Assembly: GCA_944470555.2 (NCBI GenBank)
Contig: OX104130.1
Span: forward strand, 44,673,491-44,737,490
Direction: 5' to 3'
Length of the DNA stretch: 64,000 nt
DNA from: Heterobilharzia americana
Lineage: Eukaryota > Platyhelminthes > Trematoda > Strigeidida > Schistosomatidae
Part shown: positions 23,801 through 34,976 of the stretch, in pieces
Layout: each line of letters starts with the position of its first letter
How positions within the stretch are numbered: the first letter of the stretch is position 1
Notes under the pieces: generated by a model
Databases searched by the model: none
What the model was told of the DNA's origin: nothing
The model's input: the letters and a program-made list of their open reading frames with translations, nothing else
Made by a program: the position numbers and the translations under genes

Positions 23801-25458
23801 TGACTGAAAGTGCTACCGATTAGACATAACCATCCACCAGATTCAAATAATACGAACCACTACTGACAGCCCACACTCAATATGGACGGAATTTGAGTAC
23901 ACTGATTGAAGCTATTGACAAAAACTTTCTACGTGCAAGGAGTTTAAAATGACTGTATCGTATCGCTATGCGCTTTATACAAAGTTACGCAGTTATGTGT
24001 GTTATTCCGTGAAGTGGTTATTTTGAATTTCAGTTATCAAGAAGATCAACGATCATCATCTACACACAAATCAGTAGCGACTACGTTGCGTGTTACATTC
24101 AAGTAATTCGTCAACCATGATATGTAATTGTGTTTGGAAAAGGAATGATTGGTAAGACACCACTACCCTACCGTATGGGACTATACGTTGTTTAGTATGT
24201 TCCAACCTGATGATAATACCATATTTACTTTACAGCGTCTATCCACTCCTATTCACTGATGTATTGGTTTTTAGGATAAAACTAGGTACTAGTGTCAAAT
24301 AAACACAAAACAGAAGACTACGTAACTTTTTCCTGAAATTAAGACTACTTAGATTACAATGCAGTTAGTGAACTAACTGACGCAAGGAAGTGACGCTGAA
24401 AAATTAAAGCTTAGGGTGAAAATAAATCTGAAAGCGAATGTAAGTGAAAATAACTGGTGTCGGTTTTTTCTCTACAAAAAAACTTGCTCATTTAAACCTG
24501 GTGAATTATCGTTTTGAAGTATCTATCAACCTACTTTAGCTGTAATTCCATATCAGATTGTTTACTGGAATTGTTGGATCCAACAAAATAACGGAGAATA
24601 ACAAGTATGTCAATAAATAGTAATAACTACTACCCGTTGTACAAGAAGTGTCTATCGTTCCTCCGTGGCATAGTGGGTAACGCCTTGGCGTTTGAAGCGA
24701 TAGGTACGAGGTTCAAGTCCCAACGGGGACAACATCACTGGGGTGCAGGTATGTCCAGCTGACGAGTCCCAACCAGGTCGAAACGCGCGTCCTGGGTTCT
24801 CCTGCTAGCCACAACCAACCAATTTATCATAATTAACATTCAGGCAATATCGAGGCATCCGCAGAGGAGCCCATATGCCAATAGAGATCGAACAATTCGA
24901 TCCAACAAAACAACGGAGAATAACAAGTATGTCAATAAAATGTGCGTTGCAGGGTTTTTACTTAGAAAGTTACTTTTCAAAACTTTTCTTGAAAGGACCA
25001 ACAAAATTTTGAACACAGAATATACATCCAAAATGTCAACAGCGGTCACGATTTAGTACTTGGAACTTGTTCAATATGAAGAATACTCTAATTTGACGGT
25101 AGTCTTAGTGTGTAGTCATGAGGTTACAGTTAGAATGATGAATGGTGATCATATTGCATCAACTTTGCTTTGATTAACTGCATGATTGTGAAAAGCCTAT
25201 GAGTTTGATTGTATCATTATTTCTTCAATACAGAATAATAAAGAACAGAAGACGTCAAAAGAATTTTCAGCTAATTGTTATTACACATGATGCAGACTTC
25301 GTCGAATTACTAGGCAGATCAGACTATGTGGAGAACTTTTTCCTACTATCTCGTGATGCACAGTAAGTTGAGTTCATTAACCCTTCATGGACAATATATT
25401 TATTTTTAGAGGTTTATCGGAGATCCGAAAAGTCCCTATCGGAGAACATTTCCATTAA
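1..25458 (+). CDS. RAD50: RAD50 DNA double-strand break repair ATPase, partial (zinc hook to C-terminus), 17 exons
   Basis: RAD50 is the SMC-like ATPase of the nuclear MRE11-RAD50-NBS1 complex, which senses, tethers and processes DNA double-strand breaks. Joining 17 exons with GT-AG borders gives one uninterrupted frame of 790 residues plus stop; all phases close. Residues 1-130 are coiled coil; the zinc hook CPVC is at residues 133-136. A long charged coiled coil follows. The C-terminal ATPase lobe has the RAD50-type signature CSAGQKVL at 682-689, Walker B and D-loop around [11 protein letters not shown] at 709-719, and the H-loop motif VITHD. The length after the hook, about 655 residues, is close to the human protein. 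The N-terminal Walker A lobe lies upstream of the window. About 20 residues are inserted before the signature motif. Introns are loaded with retroelements. A candidate poly(A) signal AATAAA lies at 25882-25887. Identity is near certain; each splice site was read by eye. Confidence 0.95.
377..502 (+). CDS. RAD50: RAD50 exon b
   Basis: Acceptor CTATAG, donor GTGAGT. It completes the split codon from the previous exon and continues the coiled coil ([16 protein letters not shown]). Confidence 0.9.
503..1402 (+). mobile_element. Penelope-like element fragment with GIY-YIG domain, in RAD50 intron
   Basis: An open frame from about 743 to 1054 encodes a GIY-YIG-type endonuclease segment: [20 protein letters not shown], later FDNVEIVHR and [19 protein letters not shown]. 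The C/H spacing and the EAWHS...SINR block are typical of the C-terminal nuclease of Penelope-like retroelements. The GIY tyrosines are replaced (HIG). No reverse transcriptase is seen upstream, so this is a truncated remnant. The coding remnant spans about 740-1230; the rest of the interval is intron. Confidence 0.7.
1403..1538 (+). CDS. RAD50: RAD50 exon c, zinc hook
   Basis: A polypyrimidine tract and CAG precede it; the donor is GTAAGT. It encodes SDCPVCHRC, the CxxC zinc hook through which two RAD50 coiled-coil apices dimerise around one zinc ion. A third cysteine follows three residues later. Confidence 0.95.
1775..1799. repeat. (ATT)n microsatellite
   Basis: About eight uninterrupted ATT units in a RAD50 intron. 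Confidence 0.9.
2549..2662 (+). CDS. RAD50: RAD50 exon d
   Basis: Acceptor CATGCAG, donor GTAGGT, phase 0 on both sides. It encodes the start of the descending coiled coil after the hook. Confidence 0.9.
2930..3200 (+). mobile_element. Degenerate LINE fragment (second LINE family, post-RT region)
   Basis: The frame at 2984-3190 reads [11 protein letters not shown]...[13 protein letters not shown]. This parallels the post-RT block VDRFTYLGSLIS...QKARLAFANLRHLW of a common trematode non-LTR retrotransposon. Several substitutions and out-of-frame stretches mark it as an old fragment. It lies in the intron between RAD50 exons d and e. Confidence 0.55.
4640..5260 (+). mobile_element. Second Penelope-like GIY-YIG fragment
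   Basis: The frame at 4994-5242 starts [20 protein letters not shown], a GIY-YIG core (YxF/YIG) of the Penelope-like type, then degenerates. Sequence upstream from about 4640 has scattered stops and probably belongs to the same remnant. It lies in the intron between RAD50 exons d and e. Confidence 0.55.
5684..5779 (+). CDS. RAD50: RAD50 exon e
   Basis: Acceptor CCCTGTAG, donor GTAATT, phase 0. It encodes charged coiled coil ([18 protein letters not shown]). Confidence 0.88.
5780..7018. other. RAD50 intron, no gene seen
   Basis: AT-rich intron between exons e and f. No coding frame, RNA gene or recognisable element was seen. Confidence 0.6.
7019..7172 (+). CDS. RAD50: RAD50 exon f
   Basis: Acceptor TGTATAG, donor GTAAGT. 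Coiled coil. It ends in phase 1, matched by the next exon. A (TA)n tract lies in the short intron after it. Confidence 0.9.
7216..7261. repeat. (TA)n microsatellite
   Basis: About 23 uninterrupted TA units in the 191-nt intron between RAD50 exons f and g. Confidence 0.95.
7364..7421 (+). CDS. RAD50: RAD50 exon g
   Basis: Acceptor TTTCTTAG, donor GTAAGA. A short 58-nt coiled-coil exon ([18 protein letters not shown]) followed by a 3.4-kb intron. Confidence 0.87.
7422..10254. other. RAD50 intron, mostly featureless
   Basis: AT-rich intron. I saw no supported coding frame or RNA; short open frames here look random. Confidence 0.55.
10255..10650 (+). mobile_element. LINE 3' fragment (second LINE family)
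   Basis: The frame at 10268-10459 reads [20 protein letters not shown], parallel to the conserved post-RT block LRWLGHVLRM..HRLPRRA of trematode LINEs. It is followed by KQTKDSQ and, after a stop, YRLPGLSL. Stops and shifts show it is dead. It lies in a RAD50 intron. Confidence 0.6.
10861..10972 (+). CDS. RAD50: RAD50 exon h
   Basis: Acceptor AATTTGCAG, donor GTACGT. The first base completes the codon left by exon g. Coiled coil ([18 protein letters not shown]). Confidence 0.88.
11072..11275 (+). CDS. RAD50: RAD50 exon i
   Basis: Acceptor TTTTTTAG, donor GTGAGT, phase 0. A 68-residue coiled-coil segment. Confidence 0.9.
11400..11606 (+). CDS. RAD50: RAD50 exon j
   Basis: Acceptor TATTAAG, donor GTGGGT. 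A 69-residue coiled-coil segment in phase with both neighbours. The acceptor lacks a strong pyrimidine run, so the exact start is slightly less sure. Confidence 0.87.
11850..12790 (+). mobile_element. Degenerate LINE copy (second LINE family), RT and post-RT pieces
   Basis: Consecutive fragments in different frames follow the LINE order. They are an RT palm piece ([20 protein letters not shown], 11856-11930), the post-RT block [20 protein letters not shown] (about 12310-12370), and [17 protein letters not shown] plus [12 protein letters not shown] (12553-12710). Frameshifts and internal losses separate them. This is the best preserved copy of the family in the window apart from the RT segment at 37.4-38.2 kb. 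Confidence 0.7.
12791..13634. other. RAD50 intron, nothing recognised
   Basis: AT-rich sequence without a supported feature. Confidence 0.5.
13635..13823 (+). CDS. RAD50: RAD50 exon k
   Basis: Acceptor TTTTACAG, donor GTAAAC, phase 0. Coiled coil ([18 protein letters not shown]). Confidence 0.88.
14130..14290 (-). repeat. Possible degenerate tRNA-derived SINE
   Basis: The minus strand carries an A-box-like GTGCGGTCTAGTGGTGTAGG followed by a poor B-box region (TTCAACCATTAGATCCC). It resembles the tRNA-like SINE head at 32565-32638. Weakly supported. Confidence 0.3.
14505..16900 (+). mobile_element. RTE-type LINE copy 1, endonuclease part kept, RT deleted
   Basis: The element starts TTCACTAATTACTAGCC, as copies 3 and 4 do, and ends in the tail CCCAAGGGACAAATAATC. 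Broken frames encode the APE-type endonuclease: the segment [20 protein letters not shown] at 15217 and a later [19 protein letters not shown]. The linker [17 protein letters not shown] segment sits near 16235. At about 16712 the RT palm piece jumps straight to the 3' segment GTGGAACCCAGATGGGAAAC, so the RT core is deleted. It shares a 5-bp frameshifting insertion with copies 3, 4 and 5. It lies in the intron between RAD50 exons k and l. Confidence 0.85.
16901..17218. other. RAD50 intron remainder
   Basis: About 320 bases between the RTE copy and exon l with no feature seen. Confidence 0.5.
17219..17341 (+). CDS. RAD50: RAD50 exon l
   Basis: Acceptor GTGTTTAG, donor GTAAGT, phase 0. It resembles the animal RAD50 segment just before the C-terminal ATPase lobe ([18 protein letters not shown]). 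It lies 3.4 kb after exon k; RTE copy 1 sits in that intron. Confidence 0.9.
17828..17872. repeat. (TTA)n tract, tail of the adjacent SINE
   Basis: About 14 TTA/ATT units with one early interruption. It directly abuts the minus-strand SINE copy and corresponds to its 3' tail. Confidence 0.85.
17873..17980 (-). repeat. 5'-truncated tRNA-derived SINE (minus copy)
   Basis: On the minus strand it begins inside the tRNA T-arm (CCCGGTGGTCGCTGGTTCGA), then has the body ATTTTCATCTCACTTTCAAT and AGTATAAATACTAG, and ends in the (TTA)n tract. It is the left arm of a head-to-head pair with the next copy. Confidence 0.7.
17981..18066 (+). repeat. SINE body (plus copy), inverted relative to its neighbour
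   Basis: It has the same body as the minus copy (TTTTCATCTCACTTTCAACC, CAGTATAAATACTAATTTGC) and ends AAATAATAATC. The two copies can pair as a hairpin with about 70-nt arms around a 30-nt centre derived from the tRNA T-arm. Confidence 0.7.
18216..18330 (+). repeat. tRNA-Ile-derived SINE with intact tRNA-like head
   Basis: Positions 18216-18288 fold as a cloverleaf. A 7-bp acceptor stem has one mismatch; the A box is TAGCTCAGTTGGTAG; the anticodon stem CTGGG/CCCGG carries the loop CCGATAA (anticodon GAT); the T-arm holds the B box GGTTTGAATCC. The SINE body ATTTTCATCTCACCTTCAAT follows directly where a tRNA gene would end. Position 33 is C rather than U, so a working tRNA is unlikely. Confidence 0.75.
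18936..18988 (+). CDS. RAD50: RAD50 exon m
   Basis: Acceptor ACACCTAG, donor GTATGT. A 53-nt exon encoding [17 protein letters not shown], matching the conserved TTEL..DL..YYK.LD segment of animal RAD50. Confidence 0.92.
19899..22170 (+). mobile_element. RTE-type LINE copy 2, 5'-truncated, RT region kept
   Basis: It begins abruptly in the linker (GTTCAACACCCAGAAACTAA) and runs to a tail of AATAATAATG-like repeats. It keeps the reverse transcriptase lacking in the other copies: [36 protein letters not shown], the [10 protein letters not shown] block near 21180, and the catalytic LGFADDICL near 21310. The post-RT segment [15 protein letters not shown] is present. Frameshifts and an in-frame stop near 21262 make it non-functional. 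It lies in the intron between RAD50 exons m and n. Confidence 0.85.
22190..22400 (+). repeat. Degenerate tRNA-derived SINE (weak)
   Basis: It contains a B-box-like GGTCGCAGATTTAAATCC and a tail CACTGAACGAATGTGCACG. The tail closely matches the tail of the SINE at 32.5 kb (minus strand there). Heavily mutated. Confidence 0.4.
22545..22630 (+). CDS. RAD50: RAD50 exon n
   Basis: Acceptor CCATAG, donor GTTAGT. It encodes [19 protein letters not shown], the very conserved RAD50 segment N..I..LWR.TYRG. RTE copy 2 lies in the intron before it. Confidence 0.94.
23186..23528 (+). CDS. RAD50: RAD50 exon o, signature and Walker B motifs
   Basis: Acceptor ATACAG, donor GTAAGT. It encodes YNYRVVMVK, then an unusual Lys/Ser/Asn-rich insert, then [18 protein letters not shown] and [18 protein letters not shown]. 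These are the ABC signature, Walker B and D-loop of the C-terminal ATPase lobe. Confidence 0.96.
24563..24620 (+). repeat. Direct repeat, left copy flanking the Smα-like SINE
   Basis: The segment ATCCAACAAAATAACGGAG followed by AATAACAAGTATGTCAATAA recurs with one change at 24898-24940. The offset, about 320 bp, is close to one Smα unit, suggesting a partial tandem dimer. Confidence 0.7.
24657..24940 (+). mobile_element. Smα-like SINE with tRNA-like promoter and hammerhead ribozyme
   Basis: The head at 24657-24732 is tRNA-like: A box TGGCATAGTGGGTAACGCC, B box GGTTCAAGTCC. A hammerhead ribozyme follows at 24745-24805, then a tail with the near-palindrome GATCGAACAATTCGATC. This order matches the schistosome Smα SINE family, whose pol III transcripts self-cleave. 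It lies in the last large RAD50 intron, in the same sense as the gene. Confidence 0.85.
24745..24805 (+). ncRNA. Hammerhead ribozyme (Smα type)
   Basis: The core is complete: CTGACGA at 24759-24765 and GAA at 24780-24782, with cleavage predicted after C24791 in CGCGTC. Helix I pairs CCAG (24755-24758) with CTGG (24792-24795), and an outer GCAGG pairs with CCTGC. Helix II GTCC/GGTC has one mismatch. Helix III is a minimal ACG/CGT stem, as is typical of retroelement hammerheads. Position 7 is C, which the core tolerates. Confidence 0.88.
25234..25362 (+). CDS. RAD50: RAD50 exon p, H-loop
   Basis: Acceptor AATACAG, donor GTAAGT. It encodes [20 protein letters not shown] with the switch histidine. 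Reading through the donor gives an immediate in-frame TAA, which would be a false end of the protein. Confidence 0.93.
25410..25458 (+). CDS. RAD50: RAD50 terminal exon q
   Basis: Acceptor TATTTTTAG after a 47-nt intron. It completes the CA codon and encodes [15 protein letters not shown] then TAA. This aligns with the conserved C-terminal tail of animal RAD50 (SEIVK... ending in H), which supports it over the read-through stop at 25362-25364. Confidence 0.85.
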
Positions 25459-26177
25459 TTTATACAGAAGCATGCACTTTTATATACTTCAATACAACTT
25501 TATAACAAAATACGCTATTGTTCTTTATTCGCTTATCCATTATTTTCGATCTCCTTTTTCGAAATGCACACGAAATATGAACTCCATACCACCTGGGTTA
25601 CTTCGAAATATTACTATGAAGAATTACAAGCCACACTTGTTAAGACATTGTTATTATCTACTAGACTGACCGGACAAATACGTGGAATTTTAACGCTTGC
25701 ACTAAGCCCCAGTGCATGGATAGTTAACAGATTTGTAACAATTCAAACTAGATGAGGATAGCTTAGCAAAATATAATGCAGAAATTAATCTAAAATTTGT
25801 TTTTGCACAGCATGAAAGCGCCATGCTACAACAATACTTTATGAATTCAAGTCGTTTCCTATTCATCAATGAAATCTTTATAATAAATTTTACGATTCAT
25901 ATGTTAAGAATAGTAAGAAATAAATAAAACACTACCCCCATATCGATTCATTTAATAGCATTACAACTCAACAATCATGTAGAGGTTCATGTAGTAGTCA
26001 GTTAACCACACTTGTTGTTTTACATCAGCAATACTACTAGAATACTTGGAACTGTGAAGTTGGAGTGCGGTTGAAACTCGTGAATCACTGATGGAAACTC
26101 AAGTCATAGATCCACTCTATATCGAATCAAACAGCTCTCTAGGAAAGGATGAAGTAAGTATGAAAAAGTCCTTTATT
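25459..26177. other. RAD50 3' flank
   Basis: Probable RAD50 3' UTR and spacer. AATAAA occurs at 25882-25887 and again around 25919-25926. No other gene is supported. Confidence 0.5.
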
Positions 26178-26311
26178 TCAAAAGTGGGCTATTGCAGAAG
26201 TGTACACATTAACTTTGTCCCTGAAAAAATCCTTTGTGGTTTCATGTAGTACGTTGTCATCGCCTTCGCTTAGGAGATGGTGATCTTGAACCTGGAGATA
26301 ACCCTGGCCGG
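26178..26311 (-). CDS. Candidate terminal exon of an unrecognised gene
   Basis: On the minus strand the acceptor TTTTTTATTTTAG precedes an open stretch of 44 codons that includes HHLLSEGDDNVLHETTKDFF and ends in TGA. AATAAA (26177-26172) starts on the next base, as in a compact last exon. I do not recognise the peptide. No partner exon is evident between here and the RTE copy upstream, so it could be a pseudogene piece or chance. Confidence 0.3.
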
Positions 26312-26916
26312 CTAAAATAAAAAAGATAATATAACTATTTTGTCTCTGGACGTATAAATCTCCATACTGACAAGAGAACAACGATTACAAGTAGATCATT
26401 ACAATTATAAGGCATTCACCCAAAGAATATATCGCGAATAACTTTTACTGCTATTTATATCAGCACCACTTTAACAGCACTCATATTTAAGGTTCGTTAT
26501 TCTACGACAGTAATTTCACGAATGCAGATCCACAGAGATCCTAAAGACAATATTTTTACGAAAGTAACTTATCTGCTCAAGTAAGTCACTAGAGAGTAGA
26601 TGGCAATTTGTTACACGCCATTTACAAAATAAATTGATGACGGTCACTGTATTAGGTGTATTTCATTTGCGTGGTCCCGCTGTATTCTATTATAACAAAC
26701 AGATTACAATATCTATCCACTGAACCTTACGAAATGATTGAGAAGAAATCAACAATTTACAAAGCAGCGCCAAAGACAAACAAATTTCTACACACTTTAA
26801 AATAAACACCAATCAGGAGAATCCAAAATATTTAATCATTTAGTTCGTTTTAGTATATTACATCCAGACCACAAGTAAAATGCACCCAATATAATGAAAA
26901 GCTCCCTTAATTAACT
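26312..26916. other. Spacer, nothing recognised
   Basis: AT-rich sequence between the candidate exon and RTE copy 3. No supported feature. Confidence 0.5.
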
Positions 26917-28790
26917 AGTTCACTAGTTACTAGCCGGTCCTAAGCCTGCATAAAGAGAGGTTGGGCATAGGGTTAGCAACCCTACCCCTAAAACCAATCC
27001 AATCGCTAAAGAAACTTCAAAGCATAAACAAAAGATAAAAGATATAAATAAACTTATTCCTCACTAGAATCGAGGAAATGAAATGACGCCGTTTGGTGAA
27101 AGCCTTCAGAAAGCCAATTGACCGATGTGTCTTCTCTCTCTCCCCCTCTCGATGAAAGCCAAAGTAAACATAGGGACATGGAATGTCCGCATGATGTTTG
27201 AAGCTGGCTGGCTGGCTGGCAAGGCTGCCCAGATTGCAAAAGAAATGAGAAGGCATAGCATTGAAGTGCTAGGCTAGGAATCTGCAAGGGCAAATGGAAT
27301 GGAAGTCAACTCTCCAAACTGTCAACTGGAGAGTCAATAATCTACTCCCATATTGTCACCCAGATGACAATCACGAGCACACTGAGTTTCGGAGTGGCTA
27401 TCATGATGTCTTCAACAACATCGAAGGCTCTCGTGTAGTGGGAGCCAATCTCTTCCAGGGTCATGAAAGCGAGATTCAACTCAAAAGGAAGGAAAGTCAT
27501 AATCGCACAATGCCAATGCTACGCGCCTACAAATAATCCAGACCAAGAGAAGAAGGAGGAATTCTATAGACAACTGAGATCAGTACTGGACAAGACCATA
27601 CCCCAGATGGTGACATCAAAATTCTAATGGGTGGGGTGACATGAATGCCAAACTGGGAGCAAACAACACAGGAAGAGAACCAACCATTGGTCGAGAAGCA
27701 CTCGGTGAAATGAAAGAGAATGGAGAGCTGTTTGCAGACTTCTGCACACTTAACGATTTGGTGATTGGAGGTAGTGTGTACAAACGCAAGAATATTCACA
27801 AAGCGACATGGATTTCATCAGACAACAGGACACATTAGAAATCAGATCGACTTCATCTCAGTCTCAAGAAAGTGGAGACGCAGCCAGCCAACTGAACACA
27901 AGATCAGATCAACAAGCGGAACAGATGTAGGTCCGGACCACTCTACCTTCACAGAAGTCGGTGATAGAACACAGTTCAAGTTCAACACCCAAAAACTAAA
28001 GGACGAAACCACAAAAGACATTTTCACGTCAGTCATCACAACAAAATGGGAGACATTAAGCAACATCCGTGAACAAACCTACGTGGAAGAACACTAGAAC
28101 TCTTTGAAAGAGATATGGGAAGAAATAAGACAAGGAATGGATCTACACGGACACATTGAGGCCGATAGGGCAGGGAGAGGAAGATGGTGAAGCAGGCGAA
28201 CCAGTGCAGTGCACGGATTAACAGCGAAAAGCGGAACTGAATACAACCTACACAACACTGGACAAAGGAGTGAAAAAGAGTCCGTCGAAAGGCAAAAAAC
28301 ACTTCTACGACACACTTGCAAGTGAAGCAGAACAGGCTGATGGCTGGTAGGAGAGACCTGACAACATTATATCAAATAACCAGGTCACTATCTGATAGGG
28401 AAGACATCAACACAGCACAGATGAAACCAATGAAAGATAGTGAAGGAAACCTAGCAGCAAGGAACTCTGGCAACGAACAAACCAAGGACCCATGGCCCAA
28501 CAGATATGCAGAAGAAAGTGAAGATGGTCTGGACATAGACTGCGAAGACTGTTTGGGGACATCATGCGCCAGGCCCTTGAGTTGAACGTAAAGGGGAATA
28601 GAGTCGGGCGCCCGAGGGTGATATGGAGGAGATCGTGTGAGGAAGAAATGAGAGCTTTTGACCAGTCGTGGAGCCAGGTTAAAAAGACTGTATAGAACAG
28701 AAAGAAACAGCGAAGTGCTACTGAAGCCCTATGTTTCACTATGAACTCAAAAGACTGATAATAAATAATAATATGATAATGACAAATCAT
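26917..28790 (+). mobile_element. RTE-type LINE copy 3, endonuclease part kept, RT deleted
   Basis: It starts TTCACTAGTTACTAGCCGG and ends with the tail GATAATAAATAATAATATG. Endonuclease segments are nearly identical to copies 1 and 4 (for example 27641-27838 and 27765-28097), including the shared 5-bp insertion near 27630. At about 28453 the linker (GAAGGAAACCTAG) jumps to the 3' segment GGAACTCTGGCAACGAAC, so the whole RT domain is missing. It lies in the spacer between RAD50 and JMJD6. Confidence 0.85.
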
Positions 28791-28899
28791 ATTCAGTGAG
28801 TGTCCAAGCTTTGTTACTTTGATTTGTAGTTCTACATTGGAATCTTGCCGAACGACTCAACTTTGTTGTTGTTTGTTACTTGTAATTCCCCATTGCCAT

Positions 28900-29110
28900 A
28901 CAGGGTCGAATTGTTCGACCTCTCTTGGCATATGGGCTACAATGCAGAGGCCTCGATACTACCAGACATTCGTGTTGTATTTATCTTAGTGATTCGTAGG
29001 TACGTCCAGCTGAGGAGTTCCAAACAGGACGAAACCCGCGTCCTGGATTCCACTGAGAGTCTCCAAGATGAAATCAGCTTTGTGCTTGCTTTTTTGATAG
29101 TTGTGATCAT
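28900..29110 (+). mobile_element. Rearranged Smα-like SINE: inverted tail joined to a hammerhead
   Basis: Positions about 28912-28982 are the reverse complement of the tail found at 24830-24900 in the first Smα-like copy (GTCGAATTGTTCGAC, CTTGGCATATGGGCT, GAGGCCTCGATACT). A forward-oriented hammerhead follows at 29000-29056. No tRNA-like head is visible. Confidence 0.75.
29000..29056 (+). ncRNA. Hammerhead ribozyme, second copy
   Basis: CCAG (29006-29009) pairs with CTGG (29043-29046). Core CTGAGGA is at 29010-29016, helix II GTTC/GGAC pairs with one wobble, GAA is at 29031-29033, and cleavage is predicted after C29042. Helix III has a C/C mismatch, so activity may be reduced. It lies on the strand opposite to JMJD6, just past its 3' end. 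Confidence 0.78.
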
Positions 29111-29478
29111 CTCTCGATATTGACTCCTTCACTGATAAACATGGTTTGCTCAATGTGTACGGTGATATGAAAATAACCGATATGTTATTAAAATGTTTGC
29201 CAGTAGAAACTGCAGCTTAGGTAATAACCTGAATAATCACTTAATTCCAGTGCTTATGTCAGCTGAACTTCAGTTTTGCGAAAGGCAGTTACAACTTAAA
29301 GTCTTCTTTTCATGCAGTGGCAAAGATTGACAGTAAGCATGTTAATCAAGTTGACGAAATCAACATTACTTATGTGCTTTATACGTAGTCTATTAGTAAC
29401 TGAAAAAATGATGACCTAGTTGGAGAAAATGTAATTCAAACGAACTTCATTTTGAGAAAAAACTTGGAATAATAGCAC
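29111..29478. other. JMJD6 3' flank
   Basis: Presumed 3' UTR and spacer of JMJD6. No clear AATAAA was found on the minus strand here, and no other feature. Confidence 0.4.
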
Positions 29479-34072
<4,594 letters not shown>

Positions 34073-34976
34073 TCCTTTAAAAATAGGAGAATAATTAATC
34101 CTTTTAAATGAATAACGCAAATCGCTGCGGAAACTAAATGTTAAACGAATCTACAGGTAGAATATTAAAATATTTACAGTTAGGTGGTGGTTACTGATTT
34201 CGTTACCTTCAGTACTACACCTAGCATTATTCAGAAGGCAACAATACGACCATTTTATAACATAAGCAACAAAAGAGAATTACATTACTCCTTTCGTATA
34301 CTGAAGATACGATCATATACGAAGTTTGGTGACAAATAACCATTCAGTCAGTAATTAAAAGTCAACTTACGGAGTGTATCAAATGTAAGATGCTTTTGCT
34401 TCACCAGTCACCACCGAAACAGCTTGATAATAACAAATGGAGTAGTTTATTTATTTGGTGAAGATGCGGAAGCTTTGACTGGATGGCTTTTGACCAGATA
34501 TTGACATGAATAAAAAGAAGCCTGTTAGGCATCTGCCAATCTGCGTCATCCCAAGCAACGGAGAGATATGCAACTTTTCTATCAAGAAGTGAGTACAGTG
34601 CATCTCGTCTCACTCAGACGATTATGCAAACTTTTATCGAATGAAAAGGCTGGATGTGTATCAAACCCAATGATCACGGCTGTGAACTTCGCTCGCTTCC
34701 GTAAGATTCGTTTGAGAAAAACTGGCGCTGATAAGAACAAAATAGTGCCGGTTCACAAAGCTATACATTGATGATGACCAAGCTTCTCTTGTAAATTCCA
34801 ATATATGCTGACAAGGAATAGTAGGAGACAAACAGCAACATCTATCCATAGTGCTGCAAACGCATCCACACCTATATAAACAGCTGGAAACCGAAGTTTA
34901 AAGGGTAGTAGAAGCCGGTGGATTTGCATGTCATTTGAACTCATTTATGCGACAAGACAACCTCGCCTAACTAAGT
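34073..34976. other. JMJD6 upstream region
   Basis: Contains the JMJD6 5' UTR and promoter, which are not delimited. Minus-strand frames at 34401-34613 and 34661-34849 have no recognised likeness and look random. Confidence 0.45.

Noticed and set aside
25362..25366. TAA after exon p as the RAD50 stop
   Set aside because: It overlaps a perfect donor, and the next acceptor yields a tail homologous to animal RAD50.
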